A stretch of 64,000 nt of DNA, from positions 1 through 64,000 of the forward strand of contig JACDZI010000008.1 in NCBI GenBank assembly GCA_013426785.1. Reading direction: 5' to 3'. A program made the translations under genes and the position numbers. Position 1 is the stretch's first letter; every line of letters starts with the position of its first letter. The notes beneath the pieces were generated by a model. That model ran no database searches, was not told where the DNA came from, and saw only the letters and a list, made by a program, of their open reading frames with translations. This DNA is from Rhodocyclaceae bacterium. GTDB lineage: Bacteria > Pseudomonadota > Gammaproteobacteria > Burkholderiales > Rhodocyclaceae. This document shows, one piece after another, positions 37,004 to 45,043 of the stretch.

Positions 37004-39056
37004 GCGCCGACTGTTTGAACACGAGCTCGAAGAGAAACTCGACGCCCTGCTGTTCGCCTCGCCCTCGCACCGCTCGATCGAGCGGCTGGCGTCGCTGCTC
37101 GAACCCCTGCCGCGCCGGCATCAGGACCTGGTGCTGCACTGGGCCGGGGTGGCGGCGCAGACCTATGCCGAGATTGGCTACCTGATCGCCACACTGGCGC
37201 CGCAGACGCTCCAGCGGCTGACCGATAAGGAGTTCGAAGCCTGGGTGATCGCGGGGCTGGATACCTACGACAAGCAGGGCCTGCGGCCGGCGATGGAGCG
37301 GTTGCGCGACCTCGATGGCTTCATCGCCATTCGCGAGGGCCGGCTGTACGCCGCGTTTGCCGAGGTCGAGCCGCGCCTTGCCCGTTTCGTCCAGGGCCTT
37401 TCCGGACGGGCGCTAGCGCTGAAAGCAGGCGCTTACCCCTGGACCGATACCGAGACGATTTTCCTGCCCGAGCGCATTGCGCAGTTCGCCGCCGCCGAAG
37501 ACAACCGTCGCCTCTATCAGGCGCTGGCGGCGCAGTTGTGGGCGCAGTCGCGTTATGGCACCTTCAGCGTCGATCTGGAGGCGGCACTGACTTGCTGGCC
37601 AGAGCGCGAGACGGCGCTCACCTGGCTGGCCCACCTCGAAGCGATCAGGCTGGAAGCTTGTATTGCGCGCGAGTTGCCGGGCTTGGGGGCTTTGCTGGCG
37701 CAGGTGCGTGGGCCATGGCCGGTCGAACTGGCGGCGGCGCTGCCGGCCTTGCAGGTGCCGCAGGCCGATATCCGCGTTACCCTCGACTGGCTGGCGCGCC
37801 TGATGGAACAAAGTGCCGTCCCGCCAGCGCCGACTTTTTGTGGCCGGCTGGAACCGGGCATCGCCGCGCGCGTGCGGGCCGAGCGCATCAGCCGCGACAC
37901 CGCCACCCTCAAGCAGGCGCTGGCTGTGCTGAAGGGGGCGGCGGGTCGGCAGGCCGCGGGCCAGAACGACCTCACCGCGCAGATGCATCCCGACACCGGG
38001 GCTCTGGAGGTGCGCCTCGACGGCGAAGCGGTGCGACTGACGCACGAAGCGCAGGCGGCGGCGCAGTCGCTGTTGCAGGATCTGGGTGAGGTGCCGCCCG
38101 AGGTGCTGACGCCGGCGGGAGACGGCGCATGGACGCCGACCGACAAGGCCGGGGCCGCGCCGGAATTGCAGAACGAGCGCGACGCGGATCATCGCTACGA
38201 CGAGTGGGACTATCACCGCAATGCCTATCGGCGCGGCTGGTGCCACGTCTATGAAGTGGAGGTAAAACCCGGCGAAGGTGCTTTCGTTCGCGACACGCGG
38301 CAGCGTCATGCGCCGCTGATTCAGCAGCTCAAGCGCAAGTTCGAGGCGCTGCGCGGCGAGGATCGTATCCTCGGCCGCCAGCCCGAGGGCGAAGAGATCG
38401 ACCTCGACGCGCTCGTCGAGGCGGTGAATGACCGGCGCGGCGGCGCCGAGCCTGCGACGCGCCTGTTCTGCCGGCGGGTGCGCAACGAACGCAGTCTCGC
38501 CGCGATGTTCATGGTCGACATGAGCGGTTCGACCAAGGGCTGGGTCAACGATGCGGAGCGCGAGGCGCTGGTGATGTTGTGCGAGGCGCTGGAAAAGCTC
38601 GGCGATCGCTATGCGATCTATGGTTTCAGCGGCTGGACGCGCACGCGCTGCGACATCTACCGCATCAAGCGCTTCGACGAGGCTGACGATGAAGTGGTGC
38701 GTGCCCGCATCGACGGTATCGAGGCGAAGGACTACACGCGCATGGGCGTGGCGATTCGTCACCTGACGAAATTGCTCGCCGCGCAGCCGGCCCGCCACAA
38801 GCTGCTGGTGACGCTCTCGGACGGGCGGCCCGACGATTTCGGCGACGAGTATCGCGGCAACTACGGCATCGAGGACACCCGCCGCGCGCTGCAGGAGGCG
38901 CGCCGGCAGGGTATCCGCAGCTACTGCGTCACCATCGACCGCCAGGGCGCCGATTACCTCAGGCACATGATGGGGCCGGCCGCCTATACGGTGCTCGACG
39001 ATGTCAAGAAACTGCCGCTCAAGGTGGCCGACATCTATCGCAGGTTGACGGTCTAG
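36993..39056 (+). CDS. cbbO: CbbO-like von Willebrand factor A protein (RuBisCO activase adaptor)
   Basis: 687 residues. A long helical N-terminal part is followed by a C-terminal VWA domain whose MIDAS begins at Asp509 (DMSGST), with the further threonine/Asp positions in DYTRMG and SDGRPDD. In CbbQO activase, CbbO docks to RuBisCO through this site while CbbQ provides force. NorD, its nitric oxide reductase relative, is the alternative. A perfect dispersed repeat copy (37815-37839) sits in frame, coding AVPPAPTF at 275-282. Start overlaps the zeta-like gene. The end shares a CTAG with the convergent methyltransferase gene. Confidence 0.85.
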   Translation: MVSERRLFEHELEEKLDALLFASPSHRSIERLASLLEPLPRRHQDLVLHWAGVAAQTYAEIGYLIATLAPQTLQRLTDKEFEAWVIAGLDTYDKQGLRPAMERLRDLDGFIAIREGRLYAAFAEVEPRLARFVQGLSGRALALKAGAYPWTDTETIFLPERIAQFAAAEDNRRLYQALAAQLWAQSRYGTFSVDLEAALTCWPERETALTWLAHLEAIRLEACIARELPGLGALLAQVRGPWPVELAAALPALQVPQADIRVTLDWLARLMEQSAVPPAPTFCGRLEPGIAARVRAERISRDTATLKQALAVLKGAAGRQAAGQNDLTAQMHPDTGALEVRLDGEAVRLTHEAQAAAQSLLQDLGEVPPEVLTPAGDGAWTPTDKAGAAPELQNERDADHRYDEWDYHRNAYRRGWCHVYEVEVKPGEGAFVRDTRQRHAPLIQQLKRKFEALRGEDRILGRQPEGEEIDLDALVEAVNDRRGGAEPATRLFCRRVRNERSLAAMFMVDMSGSTKGWVNDAEREALVMLCEALEKLGDRYAIYGFSGWTRTRCDIYRIKRFDEADDEVVRARIDGIEAKDYTRMGVAIRHLTKLLAAQPARHKLLVTLSDGRPDDFGDEYRGNYGIEDTRRALQEARRQGIRSYCVTIDRQGADYLRHMMGPAAYTVLDDVKKLPLKVADIYRRLTV
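37815..37839 (+). repeat. Dispersed repeat, copy 5 (perfect)
   Basis: In cbbO, full match, encodes AVPPAPTF. Confidence 0.92.
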
Positions 39057-39964
39057 TGTGTTCCCCAGACCGCATACAGTGGATCGGCGGACTTTATCTG
39101 TCGATAGTACCTGTCGTCGGCGGGGCGCGGCAGGCCGCGCAGGGATTCGGCGTGCAGATTGTGGAAGCCGGTGCGCTGAAGGTGGCGCAACGCCCAGGCC
39201 ATGCGGGTGAACGGCGATAAGGTTGGCCACGGCAGGATGGCCTTGGGCGGGAACCAGCGTTCCGAAAACGTGATCAGGCAGGTGCCGCCGGGCTTTAGTA
39301 TCCGCCGCACGTCGGTCAGCACAGCCTCCGGACGGGCCAGGTATTCGATCGACAGGGCGCACAGCACAAGATCGAACTGTGCGGTGGGGAAGGGCAGCAC
39401 CGGGTGGGCATTGAGATCATGCACGCAGCGCTCGGTGAGGACGGGGTTGTGCGCCAGTTCTTTCTCATTCATGCCCAGACCGATCAGGCGGGCCGGCTGC
39501 AAGCGGGCCGGCAGATGCGAGTCGTGGCTGGCCATGAGGTCGAGTACCGCCAGGTCTTCGCGCACGAAGCGCCCGCTGAACTTGCGCCATGCTGCCAGCG
39601 CGGTGGCATCGAGATGGTCGACCAGGCGCGTCGTGGCATAGAAGGCTGCATCGTCCTCATGCGGGCGCGCATAGGGTTCGGCCAGGGCGGCGAGTGGCGC
39701 GAAATCGGCCTGTTGTTGCGTATTCCGCGTCAGTGCGTAGAGGATCGGCAGGTAGCCATCCGCTTCATCATCCGACTGGTCGATAACGGTGGCGGAAAGT
39801 TCCCCTGAACTCGCCGTCCCGCCAGCGCCGACTTGTTGCAGGGATGCCGCCAGGTCTTCGGGGAGGTCCGATTCGAGCGGATCGACCCCGGCAAAGCGAT
39901 GGCGATCGCAATGCCGTGCGCTGGCGCTTTCCCAGCGGCGGGAAAGCTCCAGCGTGAGGCTCAG
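39053..39964 (-). CDS. SAM-dependent methyltransferase, likely CTG start
   Basis: About 303 residues. The downstream half is a class I methyltransferase: VLDLMASHDSHLP is a changed motif I, FDLVLCALSIEYLARP is the acidic/motif IV region, and ILKPGGTCLITFSERW follows. The N-terminal 100 residues contain RHCDRHRFAGVD. No ATG, GTG or TTG is well placed; CTG at 39964 overlaps the stop of the CBS gene as CTGA and gives MSLTLELSRRW, a natural-looking start. A repeat copy lies in frame (39823-39847, VGAGGTA). Substrate unknown. Confidence 0.65.
   Translation of the reverse strand: MSLTLELSRRWESASARHCDRHRFAGVDPLESDLPEDLAASLQQVGAGGTASSGELSATVIDQSDDEADGYLPILYALTRNTQQQADFAPLAALAEPYARPHEDDAAFYATTRLVDHLDATALAAWRKFSGRFVREDLAVLDLMASHDSHLPARLQPARLIGLGMNEKELAHNPVLTERCVHDLNAHPVLPFPTAQFDLVLCALSIEYLARPEAVLTDVRRILKPGGTCLITFSERWFPPKAILPWPTLSPFTRMAWALRHLQRTGFHNLHAESLRGLPRPADDRYYRQIKSADPLYAVWGTH
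39823..39847 (+). repeat. Dispersed repeat, copy 6
   Basis: In the methyltransferase gene, antisense to it; one change in the T-run. Read as VGAGGTA. Confidence 0.88.
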
Positions 39965-40584
39965 GCGCTGTCCTGCCCGAGGAGTCCTTCGATGGTGGTG
40001 AAGGTCGAGCCGACGTCGAAGGTCTGGATGGCGGCGCCGAGCTGACGACCAATCTGCGTGGCGGAGAAGATGCCGCGGATGCGCACCTGACCAGTGACCG
40101 GGTCGCGTTCGCCGGCCATGGCGTGCTGGCGATGCAGTGACTTGAGGGTGGCAACGATATCGCCCACCGTTGCGCGCAGCACATCGGCGCTGTCGATCAG
40201 GTCGATCTGGTCGCGCGGGCACATCAGGTCGCTGACCAGCAGGTCGGCGAACTTGCCGCCGCGTTCCTGGATCAACAACACCGGACGCTCCCCGCTGGTG
40301 TCTCGGGCGGTGATCAGGCCGAGCACTTCGTCATCGCGATCGATCACCAGCAGCAGGCGCACGCCGCGCTGGATCATGGTTTGCGTGGCCTGCGTGAGTG
40401 TCGCCTCGGGGCCGATGGTGGCGGCGGAAACCTGTTTGAGGTCGGTCATGACGCACAGCGCCGGCGATTCCGCCCGCACCAGGGTAAAAGTGCTGGGCTG
40501 GCTGTAACCGATGCCAGGCGGGGCCTTGAAGGTTTTCAGTCCCGCTTGCTTCGTTTCGGCCACTTCTTTGTGGATGGCTGGCAT
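39961..40584 (-). CDS. CBS-domain protein
   Basis: 207 residues. Two CBS repeats span about 60-200: ATLTQATQTMIQRGVRLLLVIDRDDEVLGLITARDT is the first, and the region ending RIRGIFSATQIGRQLG is the second. CBS pairs bind adenine nucleotides and act as energy sensors. No catalytic domain. The coupled methyltransferase gene suggests a shared role that is not known. Confidence 0.8.
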   Translation of the reverse strand: MPAIHKEVAETKQAGLKTFKAPPGIGYSQPSTFTLVRAESPALCVMTDLKQVSAATIGPEATLTQATQTMIQRGVRLLLVIDRDDEVLGLITARDTSGERPVLLIQERGGKFADLLVSDLMCPRDQIDLIDSADVLRATVGDIVATLKSLHRQHAMAGERDPVTGQVRIRGIFSATQIGRQLGAAIQTFDVGSTFTTIEGLLGQDSA

Positions 40585-40630
40585 GAGGTCTTCTCCTGAG
40601 AGGGGTTGCGTGGCTAAATCTTAACGTGTT

Positions 40631-41611
40631 TCAGTCTCTCGTGTCCGGGGTTCCCGAACCCGTCGCTGCCCGCTTGAGCCGGTCATGAATAGCCTGCCAT
40701 ACGGCGCCGACGGGTAGTTGTACCACGATGCGATCACAGCCGAGGGCATCAAGCTCGCGTAGCTGCGCATAGAGGTCGCGGGCGAAGCCGGCGGGATCAG
40801 CGGGGGCGACCTTCCAGTGGAGGTCATGATGGTCGAAGGGTGCGGGGAAGGTCGCCAGCACGGCGATACGCAGTTGCTGTGCGATGCCGTCTTGCAGGGT
40901 GGCCGTCAGATATTCGCCGGGGCATAGCACCAATGGCGTGCGTGGGGCGTAGTGGGCTTCGAGGTTGCCGGAAACCCTGATCGTGGCGGGCGCAGCTTCC
41001 GCCGCGAGTGGCGTGTCGCCCAGCACGCGGGCCATGTCGCTGGCGGAGAGCATGCCGGGACGCAGGATGCGTGGTGTCGCACCGCTCAGGTCGACGATGG
41101 TTGATTCGATGCCGACCTGGCAGGGGCCACCATCGAGAATCAGGGAAACCCTGGTGCCGAGATCGTCGCGCACGTGCTGCGCGGTGGTCGGGCTGATGCG
41201 GCCGAAGCGGTTGGCCGAGGGGGCGGCGATGCCGTCGTTGAATTCGCGCAGCAGTTCCAGCGCCAGCGGATGATTCGGTACCCGCAAGCCCACGGTGTCC
41301 TGCCCGCCGGTCACCGCAGCGGGAACGCCGGGCTGGCGTTTGAGAATCAGGGTCAGCGGACCGGGCCAGAAAGCGGCGGCAAGCGCACGAGCCGCTTCGG
41401 GAATGTTGCGTGCCCAGCCCTCCAGGTGCGTGGCGTCCGGCAGATGCACGATCAGCGGATGATCGGCGGGACGGCCCTTGGCCGCGAAGATTTTTGCCAC
41501 GGCCGCCGGGTTGCGGGCGGCCGCGCCGAGGCCATACACCGTCTCGGTCGGAAAGGCGACCAGTTCACCCGCACGCAGCAACTCGACGGCATGCGCAAGC
41601 TGTGCGGACAT
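40631..41611 (-). CDS. tsaC: L-threonylcarbamoyladenylate synthase (long Sua5/TsaC type)
   Basis: 326 residues. The YrdC fold is complete: FPTETVYGLGA, KIFAAKGRPADHPL, and APSANRFGRISPT. The C-terminal Sua5 extension (about 225-320) makes it the long form. It uses threonine, bicarbonate and ATP for tRNA t6A37 modification. Starts within the stop codon of purE (ATGA overlap), so the two are co-translated. Confidence 0.93.
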   Translation of the reverse strand: MSAQLAHAVELLRAGELVAFPTETVYGLGAAARNPAAVAKIFAAKGRPADHPLIVHLPDATHLEGWARNIPEAARALAAAFWPGPLTLILKRQPGVPAAVTGGQDTVGLRVPNHPLALELLREFNDGIAAPSANRFGRISPTTAQHVRDDLGTRVSLILDGGPCQVGIESTIVDLSGATPRILRPGMLSASDMARVLGDTPLAAEAAPATIRVSGNLEAHYAPRTPLVLCPGEYLTATLQDGIAQQLRIAVLATFPAPFDHHDLHWKVAPADPAGFARDLYAQLRELDALGCDRIVVQLPVGAVWQAIHDRLKRAATGSGTPDTRD

Positions 41612-42102
41612 CAGACCTCGGGCAAGGTTCTGGCGAGGACCTTCGCGGTCTGCTGGCTGCGGAATTCCGACAGTTTCTTCGCCAGGGCGGGATCGTTGAG
41701 TGCCAGCATGGCGACGGCGAACAGTGCGGCGTTGGTCGCGCCGGCCTCGCCGATGGCAAAAGTTGCGACCGGGATACCGCCGGGCATCTGCACCATCGCC
41801 AGCAGCGAGTCGAAGCCACCGAGATGCTTGGAGGGCATCGGCACCGCCAGCACCGGTAACTCGGTCTTGGCCGCCAGCACGCCGGCCAGGTGGGCCGCGC
41901 CGCCGGCTGCGCCGATCAGCACCTTCATGCCGCGGCTTTGTGCCGTCGCCGCGTAATCGAGCGCTTGGTCGGGCGTGCGGTGGGCGGACAGTACCTTGGC
42001 TTCGTAGGGCACGCCGAATTTCTTCAAGGTTTGGGCGCAGGCTTTCATGATGGGCCAGTCGGAATCCGAGCCCATGACGATACCAACGATGGGATGACTC
42101 AT
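41611..42102 (-). CDS. purE: N5-carboxyaminoimidazole ribonucleotide mutase
   Basis: 163 residues. [18 protein letters not shown] and [11 protein letters not shown] are the substrate-binding signatures of class I PurE. It moves the carboxyl group to give CAIR in purine synthesis. purK, commonly next to purE, is absent here, with tsaC in its place. folD is upstream with a 4-base overlap. Confidence 0.96.
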   Translation of the reverse strand: MSHPIVGIVMGSDSDWPIMKACAQTLKKFGVPYEAKVLSAHRTPDQALDYAATAQSRGMKVLIGAAGGAAHLAGVLAAKTELPVLAVPMPSKHLGGFDSLLAMVQMPGGIPVATFAIGEAGATNAALFAVAMLALNDPALAKKLSEFRSQQTAKVLARTLPEV

Positions 42103-42953
42103 TTCAGCGTCCTTTCGGCAGATTCGAGAGTGTTGGCGAGCAGCATGGTGATGGTCATCGGCCCGACGCCGCCAGGCACCGGGGTGATCGCCCCGGCCAC
42201 CTCTTTCGCCGACTCGAAGTCCACATCGCCACAGAGTTTGCCGTCAGCGGTGCGGTTGATGCCGACGTCGATCACTGTGGCACCGGGCTTGATCATGTCA
42301 CCGGTGATCATTTTGGCGCGACCGACGGCGGCGACCAGGATGTCTGCGCGTTTGGTGTGGAAGGCCAAGTCCTTCGACTGCGAGTGGCAGACGGTGACGG
42401 TGCAACTCTGTGCCAGCAGCAGCATCGCCATGGGTTTCCCCACGATATTGCTGCGGCCGACGATCACGGCTTCGGCGCCCTTGAGCGGCACCTTGGCAGA
42501 TTCGAGCATTTTCATCACGCCATAGGGCGTGCAGGGGATGAAGCGCGGGTTGCACTGCATCAGTGCACCGACGTTCTCGGCATGGAAGCCATCGACATCC
42601 TTTTCCGGCACGATGGCTTCGAGTACGGCTTCGGTGTCGAATTGCCTGGGTAGCGGCAACTGCACGAGGATGCCATGCACGTCCGGGTCGGCGTTCAGTT
42701 CAGCGATCTTGCCGAGCACCACAATCGGTTCGACGTCGGCCGGATAGACCTCCTTGATCGAGCGGAAGCCGGCTTTCTCGCAGGCAGCCACCTTGTTGCG
42801 CACATAGACGGACGACGCCGGGTCTGCGCCGACGAGGATCACGGCGAGGCAGGGCGTGATGCCCTGCGTGGCCTTGAGGGCGGCGACCTTTTCGGCCAGT
42901 TCGGCTCGCACGGCATCGGCCAGCGCCTTGCCGTCGATGATTTTTGCAGTCAT
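42099..42953 (-). CDS. folD: Bifunctional methylenetetrahydrofolate dehydrogenase/cyclohydrolase
   Basis: 284 residues from ATG 42953 ([11 protein letters not shown]); an open stretch further upstream is only a repeat-rich leader. [22 protein letters not shown] contains the catalytic Lys, and [11 protein letters not shown] and [10 protein letters not shown] are the folate and NADP sites. Upstream at 43021-43044 lies a dispersed repeat followed by a CAGGCTC-type tag, so its promoter region has been altered by repeats. Confidence 0.96.
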   Translation of the reverse strand: MTAKIIDGKALADAVRAELAEKVAALKATQGITPCLAVILVGADPASSVYVRNKVAACEKAGFRSIKEVYPADVEPIVVLGKIAELNADPDVHGILVQLPLPRQFDTEAVLEAIVPEKDVDGFHAENVGALMQCNPRFIPCTPYGVMKMLESAKVPLKGAEAVIVGRSNIVGKPMAMLLLAQSCTVTVCHSQSKDLAFHTKRADILVAAVGRAKMITGDMIKPGATVIDVGINRTADGKLCGDVDFESAKEVAGAITPVPGGVGPMTITMLLANTLESAERTLK

Positions 42954-42997
42954 AAAAAGGCTCTTTTCTCGAAAGGGCGGATTATCCCGTTTCGGGC

Positions 42998-43044
42998 CGA
43001 TGGCGTCCATAACCGATACGAAAAGTCGGCGCTGGCGGGACGGC
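42998..43044 (-). repeat. Dispersed repeat, copy 7, with extended flank
   Basis: Perfect core at 43021-43044 joined to a 23-base block also found at 44008-44030. After the core, GTGTGAGGCTTT matches the flank of the copy at 45007. Confidence 0.9.
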
Positions 43045-43231
43045 GGGTGTGAGGCTTTGAAGAAAAAAGGGCCAAAGAAAAAAAGGACCAGGCTCATATT
43101 TCCATCGCCAGTTGATGTTGCGACCCCACACCACTTTAATCCTAAAAACCGTAGTTAGCCGATGCGTTATGCATGATTTACGATCAAGTGGAGTGCAGAT
43201 GGCGGTCATTTTTAGGGTAATTCGATATATT

Positions 43232-43247
43232 GCCAGCGCCGACTTTT
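43232..43247 (+). repeat. Dispersed repeat, partial copy 8
   Basis: Only the GCCAGCGCCGACTTTT half is present, 6 bases beyond the PIN toxin stop. Confidence 0.7.
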
Positions 43248-43253
43248 CCTTGG

Positions 43254-43658
43254 TTATCGGCCGGTGAGAAAATCCGCCACCGTCTGGATCAGCAGGCCAC
43301 CTGCCTTTTCCGGTGCGTTCATCAGGAAGCCGAAATCGCGCAGGTCGCCAGTCAACAACACGTCCGCACGACAGGCCAGTGCCGCGCAAAAGATTGGCAC
43401 ATCCTTTTCTGCCAAGCCTTCCGGTCCTGTAATTCCGGGCACCTCAGCAACCCGTCCGATACCCTCCAGAAGCGCTTCCAGCCGATCAAGGCAGGCGGGA
43501 AATTTGCGCGCAATGTTGCGCCGCGCTTCTTCGGCAGCATAGGCGCTGGTCGCCAATTGCCAAATGCCGGACTGCCCGATCTCGATAACCAGAGCAGCCT
43601 TGCCTTGCGGATTGTGTGCAGCGGTAAAGAGAATGTTGGCGTCAAGAAACAGCCGCAT
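43254..43658 (-). CDS. PIN-domain toxin
   Basis: 134 residues. FLDANILFTAA carries the first Asp; the Glu in AAEEARRN, the Asp in EKDVPIFCAALA and the Asp in LLTGDLRDFG complete the set. It differs from typical VapC in pairing with an AbrB-type antitoxin upstream, sharing one base. A RNase toxin role is likely. A partial repeat is found 6 bases beyond its stop. Confidence 0.8.
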   Translation of the reverse strand: MRLFLDANILFTAAHNPQGKAALVIEIGQSGIWQLATSAYAAEEARRNIARKFPACLDRLEALLEGIGRVAEVPGITGPEGLAEKDVPIFCAALACRADVLLTGDLRDFGFLMNAPEKAGGLLIQTVADFLTGR

Positions 43659-43906
43659 CAGGCCGCCTGCAAGCGCGCAAGAATTCGCTGGCGCTCGTCT
43701 GCACTCAACACGTCCTTACGATCCCAATCAGTGATCTGCGCATCGGAATAGGTGTCGATCGAGAGAACGGCGGCGGGTTTGAGCATCAACTCCCCATCGC
43801 GTTCCTCGACGATAACGGCGCTACCGGGAGCGATACCCAAGTGCTTGCGCATGCCTGCCGGCAGGGTGATCTGGCCGCGACCCGAGACAATCAAAGTTTC
43901 GCGCAT
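43658..43906 (-). CDS. AbrB/MazE-type antitoxin
   Basis: 82 residues behind GGAGAA. VSGRGQITLPAGMRKHLGIAPGSAVIVEE is the swapped-hairpin AbrB (SpoVT) fold, and the C-terminal 40 residues should bind the PIN toxin. Immediately upstream lies a CTTAG/CTAAG dyad (43951-43967). Confidence 0.85.
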   Translation of the reverse strand: MRETLIVSGRGQITLPAGMRKHLGIAPGSAVIVEERDGELMLKPAAVLSIDTYSDAQITDWDRKDVLSADERQRILARLQAA

Positions 43907-43950
43907 GAAGATTCTCCGTAATGCAGATATTCTGATAATCCGATGTTACG

Positions 43951-43967
43951 CTTAGGCAAAAGCTAAG
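43951..43967. promoter_or_regulatory. Candidate operator of the AbrB/PIN pair
   Basis: CTTAG (43951-43955) and CTAAG (43963-43967) are inverse complements, 45 bases before the antitoxin ATG, inside an AT-rich promoter-like stretch. Self-repression is usual for such pairs; the site itself is only a candidate. Confidence 0.3.
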
Positions 43968-44007
43968 GCAAGACCGCAAATTAATTCGACCCTGGCCCCT
44001 TTGATTG

Positions 44008-44054
44008 CGATGACGTCCATAACGGATATGAAAAGTCGGCGCTGGCGGGACGGC
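44008..44054 (-). repeat. Dispersed repeat, copy 9, with extended flank
   Basis: Perfect core at 44031-44054 with the same 23-base leading block as copy 7, joined to the iorB fragment. Confidence 0.9.
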
Positions 44055-44059
44055 TGCAG

Positions 44060-44135
44060 GAAGGGTAATGCTGGGACGCAGCATGTGGCACCAGCGCATG
44101 GCTTCGGCAGACTCGAAACCGACCAACTGGGCGGT
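44060..44135 (-). pseudogene. Short fragment of iorB
   Basis: Read on the minus strand it gives VGFESAEAMRWCHMLRP, against VGFEAAEAMRWCHYLKP in the intact iorB at 45044-45667, with closely similar bases. It covers only about 25 codons and joins directly to a dispersed repeat (44031-44054). It is best explained as a small duplicated piece of iorB carried there with the repeat. Confidence 0.75.
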
Positions 44136-44248
44136 TTTGGCGGTGACCGCATCTCCTTAATCGGCTCAAAAAAAGTTAGGGAAAAAGGGGTCAGGCTCGA
44201 CTTTCCTACGGAAAACTCCAACCAGCCACGTTTTGCCGCACCTCGACG

Positions 44249-44677
44249 TCAGCCCACGTTTTTCGTCATGCCGAGCGTGGCGGCTGCCTTGGCGAGGCGC
44301 GTATCGAAACAGGCGAATCGCACCGCTTGGCCGCTGGCGGTCTGTAGCAGGCGCGCCGTAGCCAGTTGCACACTGTCGTAACCGCTCAGGGCAAACACGT
44401 CGGCGTACTCGCCGGCCTGCTCGACCAGGGCCTGGGTGACTTCGACGACGAGGTAACTGGGCCAGTCGACGCACAAGCGCTCGCGAACTTGCTCAATCGC
44501 TGCCGCATCGGCGGGCGCTTCGCGCACCCGGCGCGCCAGCGCGGCCATCATCTCCGCCCAGGCAATCCGCGACACCGCGAGGGCATCGGCTTGATCGGCC
44601 AGGGAGCGCAGGGCTTCGCTTTCCGCTTCGGCGATGTACAGCTTGACCAGCGCGGAGGTATCGCAAAACAGGATCAA
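44249..44677 (-). CDS. vapC: PIN-domain toxin (VapC family)
   Basis: 142 residues. Asp in FCDTSALVKLY, Glu in AWAEMMAALAR, Asp in SGYDSVQLATA and Asp in CFDTRLAKAA form the nuclease site. It overlaps the antitoxin gene by 4 bases. Second PIN toxin within 1.5 kb and third in the window. Confidence 0.88.
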   Translation of the reverse strand: MILFCDTSALVKLYIAEAESEALRSLADQADALAVSRIAWAEMMAALARRVREAPADAAAIEQVRERLCVDWPSYLVVEVTQALVEQAGEYADVFALSGYDSVQLATARLLQTASGQAVRFACFDTRLAKAAATLGMTKNVG

Positions 44678-44940
44678 CCGCGATCCTCCAGCACTATTTG
44701 ACTGACGGAGGGCGTTTTGCCGCTCAGGACGATGGCGGTTACCAGTGCTGGCTTACTCCCGTTCCAGGCAGCAGCCCCCTCGGCTAGGAGCCGCGCCAGC
44801 CCGGTTTTAGCGCTGGGAGCGATGCCGACGATGCGCGCTACCGGTTTGCGGTGTGAAGTGATCTCGACCATTTCTCCGCTGCGCGCCAGAGCGAGTACGC
44901 GTGAAAAGCTAGCCTTAAGTTCTCGAATGGCAACCTGCAT
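44674..44940 (-). CDS. Phd-type antitoxin
   Basis: 88 residues from ATG 44940 with a strong GGAGGT upstream, preferred over an in-frame ATG nine codons earlier. IRELKASFSRVLALARSGEMVEITSHRKPVARIVG is the Phd/YefM fold. The C-terminal part binds the PIN toxin. A long palindrome lies 21 bases upstream. Confidence 0.85.
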   Translation of the reverse strand: MQVAIRELKASFSRVLALARSGEMVEITSHRKPVARIVGIAPSAKTGLARLLAEGAAAWNGSKPALVTAIVLSGKTPSVSQIVLEDRG

Positions 44941-44961
44941 CACGACCTCCTTGGAAAATAG

Positions 44962-44996
44962 GTCCATATTTTACGGATTTCCCCGTAAATGTGGAC
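44962..44996. promoter_or_regulatory. Long palindromic operator of the Phd/VapC pair
   Basis: TTTACGG (44970-44976) and CCGTAAA (44983-44989) are perfect inverse complements, extended by GTCCA (44962) and TGGAC (44992) outside them with a one-base offset. At about 35 bases, ending 21 bases before the antitoxin start codon, it is well placed for autorepression by the toxin-antitoxin complex. Confidence 0.65.
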
Positions 44997-45006
44997 TCAA
45001 TTCTAC

Positions 45007-45030
45007 AAAAGTCGGTGCTGGCGGGACGGC
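45007..45030 (-). repeat. Dispersed repeat, copy 10
   Basis: One mismatch, 14 bases downstream of the iorB stop. Confidence 0.88.
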
Positions 45031-45043
45031 GGCTGTGAGGCTT

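Larger units (their letters stand above)
42954..43253. other. Repeat-rich intergenic stretch
   Basis: No gene is seen. It holds a ~23-base block (42998-43020) shared with 44008-44030, a full dispersed repeat (43021-43044), a purine-rich tag ending in GGACCAGGCTCATATTTCC (43085-43103), and a partial repeat (43232-43247). The pieces resemble debris of successive small insertions. Confidence 0.6.
43981..44209. repeat. Composite repeat flanked by inverted CAGGCTCGA-type tags
   Basis: A tag (TTAATTCGACCCTGGCCCCT, 43981-44000) and an inverted version (GGGGTCAGGCTCGACTTT, 44187-44204) enclose a shared block (44008-44030), a repeat copy and a fragment of iorB. Such tags are, from memory, common around REP-associated transposases in beta- and gammaproteobacteria, but no transposase is present. 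The stretch 43907-44248 has no complete gene. Confidence 0.5.
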
